The notes beneath the pieces are model-generated. The model was not told the DNA's origin and ran no database searches. It saw nothing but the letters and a program-made list of their open reading frames with translations. Below, one piece after another: positions 50,499-62,012 of a DNA stretch of 64,000 nucleotides; position 1 is the stretch's first letter; every line of letters starts with the position of its first letter. Origin of the DNA: Bugulina stolonifera (lineage: Eukaryota; Bryozoa; Gymnolaemata; Cheilostomatida; Bugulidae); contig OW285187.1 in the NCBI GenBank assembly GCA_935421135.1, forward strand, positions 32,490,818 to 32,554,817, in the 5' to 3' direction. The position numbers were made by a program, and so were the translations under genes.

Positions 50499-51047
50499 AG
50501 GATAACCCTACAACAGGATTTGAAGTTTGATCAACACATCGCTCAAAAAACAGTCAAAGCAAGCAGAATACTGGGAGCTATTAAACATACTCTACACTGT
50601 GCACCGACCAAAAGTCGATTACTTGCATACACTTGTTTGTGTAGACCAATCCTGGAGTATGCAGACACCATGTGGGATCCAACAAGTAAGCAGACCATTG
50701 GATACATAGAAAGGATTCAGTGTAAAGCAGTTCGCTTCATCAGTAATCTAAAGGGACGTGAAAGTGTCACTGCAGCCAAAAATCTTCTTGGACTAGTACC
50801 CCTCGAGTGTAGGAGACGAAATCATCGAATAACTTTACTTCACAAAATTCTCCAAGATGAAGAGAGCCACAATACACTATCCTCTAGTTACGATGAAATT
50901 GTTGAAAGCCGCTCGCAAACAACTATGACAACCAGAGCTGCAGCCAGAGGCGAACTAACATCAATGTCTGCCACAACCAATGTATACCATAATAGTTTCC
51001 TCCCTCAAACAATCCGAGATATAAGAATTGGCTATCCCGAGTAAAAG
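50499..51047 (+). pseudogene. C-terminal fragment of a non-LTR retrotransposon reverse transcriptase
   Basis: About 180 residues remain open, beginning ITLQQDLKFDQHI and ending at TAA after GYPE. The order of motifs (DLKFDQHI, SRILGAIK, RPILEYADTMWDP, IERIQCKAVRFI, L.PLECRRRNHRITLLHKI, then NSFLPQTIRDI) is that of the thumb and C-terminal part of Jockey/CR1/L2-type LINE polymerases. The catalytic fingers and palm, with FADD, are missing upstream. It is a 5'-truncated insertion, the usual outcome of target-primed reverse transcription. The absence of stop codons suggests it is fairly young. No poly(A) or short repeat tail is obvious downstream. Confidence 0.85.
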
Positions 51048-52614
51048 TAAATCAGCGATATGCTGTAGTATTGACCTTTTCACTGTAGCACACTGTTAGT
51101 AATGAGGCATTCAACTTGCACAATATGTGATAATAGAATGTTCTATCAACGACGAGTGAGTAACGAGTGAGATAGACATAGAGAAGAAAAGCAAAAGAAT
51201 AAAAGTTACCTCCTGCTGCTAACATTCATTGAAACATAACATGCAGTCTATTGTATTGTTAATAAAAGACAATACGGTAGGGGTTATCAATTGTGTTACA
51301 ATAGCAAAGGGATTCTATTCAATAACAAAACAAAAATATTAATGCAAGTTTTATAAATAGGCCTAAACTTTTATTTTCTGTAAACTCAAAATGTACATGA
51401 CTTGTATTATTAGTATTGTACTTGTGATGATGTACTCCTTCGGTAAAAGCAAAACTGAGCTTCTGGGCAGTTGAATAAAAGTTTAGTTTGACGGGACCTA
51501 AATCAAATTGCTTGCATCATCCCTGTAACTATTTGCAATATCGCCCTTAGAACACAGTCTTGGTCTTACATTAGTGAAGAATGGATTCGACAAATATGTC
51601 GCCTCAGAGACTAGGTTACCATATGTTTTTCAACTACTTTGGTACGTAGTAACATTGTAATATGCGCGAGGGCCTATCCTTGGTAACTAGAGAAGAAGTC
51701 TACGCTCTAATTGGCATGTTTGGGAAATTTGATGTACATGTAATTATTTTATAATAATTATTAATTTAGCAAACAAAAGATCAGATCAGATTCAGATGTA
51801 CATTAATATTAGCTATCAAGGACAAGTTCTATCAATTCTAATCATTTTGAGTTTTAATTTGAAAGTTAATTTTGGTTTTTAATATATGTATTAAATATTA
51901 TTATATACATGTATATAATAAATATATAGTTAAGTAATACTTATACTATATTTTATTAGAATTAGTATAAGTATATACTGATATTAAATATAGGTCTACT
52001 CAATCTGCATACAGTTAAGTTTATTGTCCATACTTACATGTACTTGCCAAGTGTCCAGAATTTGTCAGGATACCCCCTAGTTTTTGTGCTTGTCCCTACT
52101 AATTTTTATCTATGGTGAAAATCAATGTTACCAAACCTCATAAATTATATATAAAACACAAAATAAAAATGAAAATACAATTTAAAACAAGTCATTTTTA
52201 TTTTACATAGGTAGAAGAAAATATTTTAAATGCTACTAAATTAAATAGCACTAAAATGGATTATTTGATGCTTTTTTTAGTAATAGGTTTTATTCAACTA
52301 ATAGGCTATACACCTAAACTATGTCCAGTGAGCCTGGTACTTGTCCAGAGATTTTGAGTGGACGGGTCCAGATTTTCTGCTCTTACCCCTTGGCAAGTTA
52401 CAGTCATGTATGTTACTGTCTTGTGTTTGATACCTCATCAGTGCAGCTCAGACATATTCCTAGGAGCACACCTTGGCAATGCTCTATATTTACAGCAAAG
52501 CATATCTAAAAGTTGTGAAATACACTGAGCCTGAGACAGAGTTCTCAAGCTGCCAGAGATGGTGAAAATTGCACAAGGCTAGTAGTTCAGTGTATCTTCC
52601 AGGTAGAGCTCAGG
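51048..52614. other. Non-coding AT-rich region with possible decayed transposon
   Basis: Mostly AT-rich. At about 52044 and 52396 there are inverted ACTTGCCAAG/CTTGGCAAGT ends with related inner sequence (GTCCAGA...), but no target duplication is visible. No gene recognised. Confidence 0.4.
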
Positions 52615-52909
52615 GCTTAAAGTGTACCGGAACGCACCGGAACACCGTTCTGGTAAGAATTTATTAGAGCTATTCTTACAGGAACGCGTTCCGGTTGCAT
52701 TTTCATTTGGCTATTTTCTCAGTCATAGTTGGAAGGCTGTGCTACCCTGCCCAGCATAATATAAACATACTCTGATGAAAATTATGCTATTATGATGAGG
52801 GTAGCTTAGGAACTGAGTTTTCATCATATACAATGTATAATAAAGGTATTTCAGTGCCTCACCCACTGGTTTTCTCTAATTCTATTTGCCAGGGAAATAG
52901 ACTATACTA

Positions 52910-53290
52910 ATTACTTTACAATGAGTGACTTTTGTTAGAGTAGTGACCATAGCAAATGTTATTACCAGTTATTATAACAAAATAATGGCCTATGTCAATG
53001 GGGTGCTATTTATGTTGTGACAGTGCTAGCATTGTCTTTGAAGACACTAAGGCATTATTTTTGTAATGTTTGAGAGCATGTGTAAATGCAGGGCAGACAG
53101 GTAAAAGTAATAGGTTGTTTCAATATAGATGCCATCTGCTAAATTGTCCATATTCTTCAGGGCTTGGGAAACCTAGGATACCACCAATGACTTCTATCTC
53201 TATCCACCAACTAATTTCACATTATTTCCCCTCTTTTTCATGTGTGCACATGTACACTTGTAGGCCTATTTCATGTAAAGGACTACTGTA
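52910..53290. repeat. Diverged dispersed repeat, copy 1
   Basis: It shares a series of phrases with 60105-60490 in the same order: GTTATTACCAGTTAT.AT.ACAAAA, ATAGATGCCAT.TGCTAAA.TGTCCAT, GG.TT or GTGTAGGAAAC, CTCTATCCACCAA, and CCCCTCTT. It is about 600 bp upstream of the hAT remnant. The family is unknown to me. Confidence 0.7.
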
Positions 53291-53591
53291 ACAATGGTAC
53301 TTCATGACCAAGCCAAACAGAGAAGCACTTTTTCTGTAGTGTACTAATTTGCAGTTTACTTTAAAACATTTTGTACTTTTGTACCATCACGCATTGCTCA
53401 AATATACAGGTCAAACGCATCAAAATAGCAGTTTTGTGTGTGCATTTTCCAAAAATTTCCGCCCCTGCCCACCCCTTTATGTGGGAGGGAGCTTCGGCGC
53501 CCCTCCTGCACCTCTACCCTTAACTAGTCCAGCTCTGGCCGCCTCGCCTTTATTAAGAAAGTTACCCCCCCCCCCCCCGTTAGTTTAAGCT

Positions 53592-54363
53592 TTCAGAGAT
53601 TATGTTGGCAGTGGGGCAAAGTTGATTCAGCTTTTGCTTAAAGGAATGATTCAACAAATTCACGCTCTCCCTACAAGCACTGCAGAGTTTGAGCGAGGAT
53701 TTAGTCGAATGAATCTGTTAATGATTTCTGATAGGGCTAGTACATTGTATGTTAGTTTCTACACTTGCATCAGTTCTAATCTCTTTATTGCTACCTTTGG
53801 TCCTGCTCTTAGCCGATTTGATGTGCATGCGCTGACATACCTGTCAACCTGGAGTGAAAAAATATAGGGAGTCCCAACTTCCAAGTGCACAGGTGAAATT
53901 TGCAATACCCTAACTACCAACTGCAGAAAATACATTTGGAGAGTTAGAGCTGTGGGGGGGGGGGGGGGGGTTATGGGTGCCAAGGTTCACTGTTATCACA
54001 GCACTAATCATTATCTTTTGACATAATCACTAATACATGTAAATTAGCTACCACATGCACATGCAAAATATAAGCCATCTAGTAGCTGATAACTCCAAAG
54101 CTGTATCAAAATACCAGATAGAGCGAAATGAGACTAAACAAGGGTATTAATTTGATGCTATTTATTGGATAATCTTGGATATTGGATATTAGATAATACA
54201 AAAATGAAAAATACCTATCTGATGTCCTGAAATAGGGAGGATATAGGGATATAGGGAGCTGGTGGGAGTGGGAGTTTGAAATAGGGAGGGTCCCGCCCAA
54301 ATTGGGATAGTTGACAGGTATGTGCGCTGAACATTTGTGTCGGTCATTTCAGACAATTGAAAC
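53592..54363 (+). pseudogene. hAT transposase C-terminal (dimerisation) remnant, split by a MITE
   Basis: Reading FRDYVGSGAKLI from 53592 and then LPTSTAEFERGFSRMN, the remnant matches the hAT C-terminal dimerisation domain (family pattern P.STA..ERGFS.MN), continuing through SDRAS to FGPALSRFDVHA. The frame is interrupted at 53836 by a 487-bp MITE and resumes at about 54331 for a dozen codons before a stop. The DDE catalytic core and zinc finger are not seen, so the element is dead. A possible left end of the parent element (CAGGGCTTAAAGTGTACCGG) lies at about 52618. Confidence 0.75.
53836..54322. mobile_element. 487-bp hAT-type MITE with 8-bp target-site duplication
   Basis: The terminal inverted repeats are CATACCTGTCAAC and GTTGACAGGTATG. 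Exact 8-bp flanking repeats TGCGCTGA lie at 53828-53835 and 54323-54330. The inside has a 17-bp G run and TATAGGGA-type short repeats near the right end, and no coding capacity. It inserted into the hAT transposase remnant, so it is younger than that element. Confidence 0.88.
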
Positions 54364-54740
54364 TTTAGTTCTCACCAAAGAATATGGCTCAATACCACTC
54401 ATCTAAACAGAAATGTAGATATAACTATTATATTTATTAAATGTTTGTTTACACACAGAGAACAGGAGTTAAACTAGTACAAGAGTCAAAATATAAGTAT
54501 TCTAGTTAGTAAGTTCACATTTTGAGCTTCGAAATGATGTGTAACTTGACTTGGTTGACCATGTACAAATAGCTGTATTTGCACCTCAAAAACCATTGAA
54601 ACAGCGATTTTGTAAAAGCTCAGGAAATTTTGCCAGGAATTCCCTGCTATTCATTGATGTCACTAAGTTTATATGCAATGACTGTGTTATACATGTATTA
54701 TATATATATTATAAATATAGGCTTAGATATTTCTGTGAAC

Positions 54741-54812
54741 CTTGGTTGTATAGAGTGGAGCTCCCAGGCTTTCTAATCAGGTGGCATGGGTTCATTTCTC
54801 CGTTGTACCAAG
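54741..54812 (+). repeat. Degenerate 72-nt tRNA-like sequence
   Basis: Acceptor-like ends CTTGGT and ACCAAG pair, their spacing is exactly that of a tRNA, and a B-box-like GGGTTCATTTC lies at the right place. A T-rich stretch follows, as after a Pol III gene. The anticodon and T stems are broken, so I read it as a tRNA pseudogene or SINE remnant. Confidence 0.5.
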
Positions 54813-57800
54813 TTTTGTTTTTATTTTAATCCAAGCCCATTTGTTATGCTTAGAAAATAATTTTTTATATTATTATTATCAATAATCAATTAACCATGTT
54901 TTAGTTTTACATTGTGTTCATGTTAAGTTAGATAATGCAGACCAAAATTTCAAAAACTACTAATCAAACCTAGCCTAAATTGTGTCTATTGTATATATGG
55001 TCTGGTCACAGTGAGAATGATAAATTCAACACTTTGTTTTAGTCTTTCCTTACTGAGAGTGTACATATGGCCTCAGGCAATTTTTAAATATAAAAAAGTT
55101 GTCTAAAAATAATCAAATTCATAACCAGTGTCCAGTTATCTACTGGTAAGCATCCCCATTCTTTTAATTTCAAAGTCCCAGATGATCAGACTTTTATGCT
55201 AAACTAATCTTCTCCCATTTCTAGGTTCATAAAGTTGGATGTTATCAACGCCATGCTGTGTAAAAGTACAGTCGTGGGAGTTTGACAATGATTGATAAAC
55301 ACTGTGTTGTGGTGAGTTATATTGTGCACTGGGGTGGGCCTATGGCAGACTGTTTCAATTAGCTGTAAATTTATTATTTTTAAAATGGTATGGAAAACAT
55401 CTGAATGATGATGGTCTTAGCCTTATACCTTAGCCGAAGACCAGATGGGGAATGTAATGGCTTCCGACAAACACAGATAATGACAAAAAATGCATCTCAC
55501 AAATTCTACTGTATGGTGCAAATAAGTGACTCCCTTACAACTGCGTTCTCTCAAAAGTGTATAGTGAGGGGGTATAAAGTCTATGAGATAGCTAGAAAAA
55601 ATGAGGTTGGGGCATAAAATAAATGTATGAAACTTATTAGTGTATTGTCATTATATCAGTCTGACCATATTTATTGGTGCTCGATTGGTGTCAGCTTTTT
55701 CCTGCAGCTTATATTCCTGCTGCTTTCTGGGGTACTAAATCCTCTAGGGCTTTAGAATGTTCTACCTGTGGGAGGTTTCCTGTTAATATTGAAACTTGGT
55801 CTCCAAAATCAAACCTAATCTCCATTATAGCTAAGCTATATATATTTATATGCATGATAATATAAAAGAAGCTCTCCAACTAGCAAGCTGCTGAAACTAG
55901 CTCAACAGGAGTGCAAGTTTCACCAAACCAGAGGTAAGTAACCACAGATATACTCCATCACTTGGATCACAAGATAGGCCTCACATATCTTTATTATATG
56001 ATTATGGTTATCTGTCATGTACCAGAAAAAGTATCTTGTATTGTAGGCTGAACTGCTGGACTTGTGTGTTCCAGAGGTGTATGAAGAGGCGTGTGGTGTG
56101 TATGTGTTGAGACTAAAGTGCTAAGCAATTGGTGAACGTCCTGGCAGTATTACAGTCACTGTTTCAAAGTGATTCAACTGGGGGAGGAGTAAGTTACTTA
56201 CCTTGACCTGCATGCAACTTTTCATAAACGTTGGAAACTGCAATAGGTGGTAATTCCCAAAGCAGCCATATAAATATTATATGAAATTACCTGGTGAAAT
56301 ACTATAAACATATCATTTGCTCATGTTCCGTAGTATAACACTGTGCATGCAAGCTGACCTGTTCTTGTAGGCTTACTTACTTTACTTACTGATGTTCTGT
56401 GAATAACATGTTAATAAATTACGTGTATGTACTATGTAGTATATAATTTATATTGTTTTACAGCAAATGGAAATCCTAAGCAACATAATATAAACGCAGG
56501 AGTTGCAGGAGCAGGAGTTGGTACCGTAGTCAGACCTGCTAAGCAGTTTTAACTCACTAGCTCAGAACAGAAGAGGGAGCAGTGCCATGGCTGTCCAGAC
56601 AGAACTAAATAAGTGAAGAACTAGAACCAATTACTAAGGTGACTTTTTGTATCTTAGGTTGATGAGATGTGGAATTCTGAATTATTGTATTTTTATATCA
56701 ACTGTACTAACATAATTACAGTATTATAGTAATGTTCTTTTCTTTTTGAAAGGCACATGTGTGTAATGTATAACCAGATAGATAAATACACTGTAGTATA
56801 ACAACACTTTGCAATGTTGAGTTGGTTTTATAGTGTGGGTCCAGCAGCAGGGAGTATTCAAAACCAAAAGCGTTCACCAAAAGTATTCATTATAAATAGT
56901 CCTACATGTAAGATTACTTTAGCCTACATTATGAGGAATCCACTGATAAAACTGGTAAAAGCTACTGAAATATCAGACTATCAGATTTATATTGATCAAC
57001 AGCCAAGTAAAATTAAACACTCAGCATTGATAAAAGATCATTTTTGGGTGTCATCAGATGAAGCAGGTAAAGGTTGAGTAAGTTCCACAAATGAAGTAAG
57101 AGCTCAATAGCACTACATTCAAAGTGGAGTTAGAACAGGGCATTACTTGGTGTGTATTGCGATGACCCTAAAAGTTCAATATGGGCCATCCACAACCTTT
57201 ATTACATAATGTCACGTAGCCTTATGTTAATTTTATGGAGGATACAATTTTACTCCATCTGGAATTTGAATAAAGACAAAATGAGAGCCATTGCAAAATA
57301 TGTTCATAAATATAGTCAGCCCTGGAATATTGGGGTTGTCGAATGCTGTCTGTAGCATCAGTAAAATATAAAGAAGAATTTGTTGACGATTGAGACTAGA
57401 AGGATTATAGAGAATAAAATTTTAAAGAGAAGACAATTATAAATGAATGAAGTGTAGTGGTTGAGGCCTTGTAAGTGTGCTGTGTTAGTAGTGGTAAACA
57501 GAGTATAAAGGGAGAGGAGAAAGGACACACAAGTGTAAAATATCATGACTGCAATGCACTGTGGGTTGACAGAAAGTTCATGTAAACAATTATTTTGCTC
57601 TTATACTAATGGCTCCGATACTAATCACATATCTCTGAAAGTTTTAAAGAAACAAGCCCAATTGACAGTGAAGTAAAAATGCTTTGGGCAGGAGATATTT
57701 GGTACCTGCTACTTTTTTGGGTCACTCTTGAATACCCACATCAGTGAAATGTTCTAGGTGTAGAATAAAAAATGCCTGCAGTTTCCTTTATCAGTTGCTG

Positions 57801-60104
57801 AAATGCTCTGTGCATTGACTGTTTTCAAGCCACTGGCTAGAGGAGCTACATGTACATGTAGGTACAGAAGTAGTGAAATTTGAAGCGGACGTTGTTCTTC
57901 ACTAGAACTGTAGTAGGATAAGCTGTCTTCTCTATAATCTGTGTAAATATATTAGCTTTCATGAGCAGTCATGCTAATGTTTTCAATTCTGTTGCCTGTC
58001 ACACTAACAAATTTCTGCACAGCTTTCTGATCAGAACTGCTCGGGAGCTCCGCACTGGTGAGATCATAGCGGACTAATAAAAAAAAGACCTGCAACTCTG
58101 ATAGTTCCTCTTTTCCGCTACCCTGGGGTCTAGGAGCTTAACCAAGACAAGACAAGACAAGTCCAAATACTCCGTTGCTATTAAAGGCGATCTTTCCAGT
58201 TGTACACCTTTTAGCCTTACCACAAGCAACACTATTTTGTCTTGGCCTCTAGATGCCTCTTTCTTTTCAATTTAGTTGAAGGTACAACTAGACTGTACAC
58301 TTGACACCACAAACCTCTGGGTGACCAATTCTGATTCATTCTGACAAGTGATAGTAGTCTGGGCATGCCCAGACCATAGTTTATTGGAAGCTTCCAGCTG
58401 CTTAGATAAATCTAGCTGTAGAGTTACTATCAACTAGAGCTATGATCTTGGCTGCTACTGCTACCAATCTAATCCCACTTTACAGCTTAGCCATAGGTCC
58501 TTTCCTGTTAGGTGGGTAGTGGAGAAATTTAGATACCCTTAGTTCCTTGTTTTTGGTTGGGGTAAGAGTTGTTTACCAACAAAATATAGAGAAGACAACT
58601 TCTCCTGCTTCAGCTTTGGTGAAGAACAAAGGCTTTCTCAAATTTCTCCACTTCTGAACCTATCTCGTCCTTTGATCCCCACATTCAAATAAACAGAAGC
58701 TAAGAAGTTGTTCTCTATATTTTAGATTTTTTTATTTTTGACTCCTCTTTTCAAGCTGTGTAAATATTGATGACTGTATTAATCATATTCTCTACCCCTG
58801 GTCTATGAAAACGCAAGTTTCAGAAAACTGAAATTGGATTACAGAATTACAGGATTTTCAGTTGAAATATCATCAGATAGTCATAGTAATATTCTGATAC
58901 GAAATTGTTCTGTTGAAGTCTTGATATGGTATTGTTCATGTATACATGTATCACGGTAATGAAAGTAACACTGCGGGACTCTCTATGTTGTTCATTTTCT
59001 CAGAATCCCATGTAGCCTCTGTAGGAGTTGTTTCCTCAGTTTTACTACATTTTGGTCACAATAAGCAAATAGGAAATCAATTAATAGCGAAAAGCTGACG
59101 ATGTTTAATCTCCGGAAATCTTTGTAAGCTTAAAAAAGCATTCGTGAAAATTCAAATCAAGCTGAAACTAGCAAAATTATTTTAGTTTTATCGGTAGAGA
59201 TAGCCTATTTCTTTGTCTCTGGATTGTACTGTAGTATATTTTACCATGGCTTCCTTGCTAAAGCTTCCCTTCCTCTCGTCAGATATGTATACTTGCGTGT
59301 AAGTAAAAGTTTGCTATTTAAATTGTACATTTTGTATGTATAGGGATTTTGTTTAGTCAATTGATATCTCAGATTGCAGTTTGATTATCGCCTGGTATTT
59401 TCTACAGTTACTAAACTACTAATCTGCTTTGCAGTTTGACCACACCTGTGGTAATATCTTTATTATCTTTTTTGACTCCAGAAATAATAATGGGAAAATC
59501 ATTGAGTCAAAAGTTCAAATAGCACTTTAGTTTTGGCAGCTCGCTAAAGAAAGTAATGAATCATATAGAATTATATATATATTCATACAAATCATTATGA
59601 ATATGCAATTTTCTAGCATCTAGCAGGGTTGACTATACAATGGGATATACATTCATACCCATATCCATAACTTTTAGTGGATATACAAATATGAAAACTT
59701 TTGTGTGCAAAAAGTTGAAATGTTTAAATTCTATTATGGATAGTGGAATAATGGACAATGCAATATGTATTATAAATATGGCTACTCTGAGATGGGATAG
59801 TAGAATGTACCCATATTATACCCACAGTGGTTAGCGTAAACTTATTAGGTACAATAACCCACAGGCCTCGTTTTGTACAGGAAGTGCACATAAAAGTAAT
59901 GTAGAAGGATGATGTTGTGTGTTTTGGCAATATCATAGGCTGCTGTATAAAAACAGCTACTTTTGGTTTTAACTAAAGTATATTATTGTTCTTCAGTTGT
60001 TTGGGTAGTTCTGACACACCCTCCAAGGGTAGTATAACTGACTGCTTTGAGGTAGAATAGTTCCACTCCACTCAGGCTTTGTCCTCAAGAAAGGGTGGCT
60101 TTGG

Positions 60105-60490
60105 CCAAGAGTATTGTGACCACAGAAAGTGTTATTACCAGTTATGATGACAAAACAATGACTGCTATAATTGATGAGTAACATGTTCATGTTATGACCA
60201 GTACTAACGAACCTGAATAATAATATTCTAGTACAATGTACATGTAGTACCAGCGTTATTTTTGAAAAAAGATACCCCTGAAATTTCGTTAGCTAATTTA
60301 TATCATGTATACATGCCTTCAAACAATACAAGCAGTGATAAAAGATTAATATATCTCAATATAGATGCCATGTGCTAAACTGTCCATGGTTGCTTGTTTG
60401 CAGGGTGTAGGAAACTTCGGGTACCACTTTCCGTCTCTATCCACCAATCAAGTCAACATACTCTCCCCTCTTATATATAGATTTGTCCAT
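60105..60490. repeat. Diverged dispersed repeat, copy 2
   Basis: This is the partner of 52910-53290, in the same orientation, with many substitutions and small gaps. Neither copy shows a long open frame. The shared block may be an internal part of an old transposon. Confidence 0.7.
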
Positions 60491-61035
60491 GTACAGGGCT
60501 ACGATGACGCATTTTGGCTTGGTGGCCGTTTCATTTGCTCAAAACCTTTACCCAATGTGCCAGGGTCTAGAGATGGTTAGATGGATGCAACAAATCTATA
60601 CATATATCCATAAACATGCCTGTATTCCACTATCCTGGCACAGTATCCATCTTTGTAGACATATTCCCTGATAACCGTGGTTATTAACAATCTGGTTTTA
60701 AGTTTCATCCAAACATGGATATGTAAAGTAGCCCCTGCAATGTACTCTGACAGTGCCCAAGGGCATACAACATCTAACAGAATCTAAAAAATGTTATACA
60801 TTTTGCAAGAATGCCATTTTCAAAGCCTGTCACAAACCTCAAAACTGTTTGTGAGTATTTTAATATTTACATGATTGTACATTAAGTATTTGTTCTTCAA
60901 CACTGCACTATCTCAATACTCTCTTCTAAATTCCAATTAAACAAGACTTCATTTGAAGTTGTGATTCTATCACTTGCTCAAGTTATACTACTGTAAGTCC
61001 TAGAATGCTTGCTTTGCACAATGTAGGGTAAATTC

Positions 61036-62012
61036 CAGAGCTGGGTCCAAGTCATAGATTTGACTTGACTTGCCAAGTCAAGTCACAAGTCGACTTGACT
61101 TGGACTTGCCAACTTGCTGACTTGACTTGACTTTGACTTGCGCATCAATGTGACTTAACTTGACTTGACTTGGACACATGAATGACTTGTGATTTTGACT
61201 TGGGTTCTGCCAAGTCAATCTGGCAAATAAAAATTTTGTACGATGTTTAACCAACATGGAAAAAACGTCTCAATTGCCTACCTATTTATCATTTTTACTA
61301 TATCGGTGCTACTAGCAGCACTCAGAGTATATCAAGGTTAGCTATGAGGATACGCAACTCAGGCAATATCTAGTAGGCTGTGTGTACGTGAGACTACACA
61401 ATGCATAGTCACAAGTACACACAGTGCAAGTAGTGTAAGTGTGGCATAAGTGTGGTGTAAGTAGTGAATACAATGCACAGTGCAATAATTACTAGAGTTA
61501 AGTAGTGAATACAATGTACAGTGCAATAATTACTAGAGTTAAATTGCAGGACTGGCCAGAGGACACTGTGCTGTACCTTGTGCTGTTTATATCCTATGTA
61601 ACACTGTATTACCATTACAATATACAGTATATAATACTATATGACCAGCCTCGACCGCAGTGCCAATAATACTACTTATATAGACTATTCTTTACCATGA
61701 TTGCATAACATACCTGTACATGCCCTGCTACACCTTGGCATAGGTTTTTCATGGATTGGAATGCCTACTAAAAGAAAAAAGTGATGTTTTGTAAAATGTA
61801 AAATTTTTTGAAGTTGTCTTCCACTTGACTTGCATTTCGACTTGACTTGGCTTTGACTTGACTTGACTTTGACTTGACTTGACTTGTGACTTGCATGGCA
61901 GCTGACTTGACTTGACTTGACTTGACTGAGGTAGCACTGGACTTGACTCGCCTCCAAAATTTCAGAAATGACTTGACTTGTTGACTTGCAAGTCGACTTG
62001 GACCCAACTCTG
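61036..62012. mobile_element. 977-bp hAT-like non-autonomous element rich in CTTGACTTGA repeats
   Basis: The ends are inverted repeats CAGAGCTGGGTCCAAGTC and GACTTGGACCCAACTCTG (one mismatch). They are flanked by GTAAATTC (61028-61035) and TTAAATTC (62013-62020), an 8-bp target duplication with one mismatch. Next to each end lies a zone of GACTT/CTTGA repeats (about 61050-61215 and 61820-62000). The middle is unique sequence containing a duplicated 41-bp block (about 61460-61545). No transposase frame is present. Confidence 0.85.
61460..61545. repeat. 41-bp direct duplication
   Basis: AGTAGTGAATACAATG(C/T)ACAG and the following TGCAATAATTACTAGAGTTAA occur twice in a row inside the 977-bp element. 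Confidence 0.9.

Larger units (their letters stand above)
54364..61035. other. Gene-poor repeat-rich region
   Basis: I find no exon chain here that resembles a known protein. Short open frames at 55405-55617, 56814-57077 and 57152-57355 have no recognisable motifs. Noticeable items are the tRNA-like relic at 54741-54812, an (ACAAG)n run at about 58144-58160, a GAGAAGACAACTTCTC palindrome at 58589-58604 and the dispersed repeat at 60105-60490. Confidence 0.45.

Noticed and set aside
52044..52396. Possible MITE with ACTTGCCAAG inverted ends
   Set aside because: Only about 10 bp of the ends pair and no target-site duplication is visible.
54741..54812. Functional tRNA gene
   Set aside because: The acceptor ends pair, but the anticodon and T stems do not form, so it is listed only as a relic.
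56814..57355. Possible coding exons with plausible composition
   Set aside because: No motif, no convincing splice chain and no consistent start; kept as non-coding.
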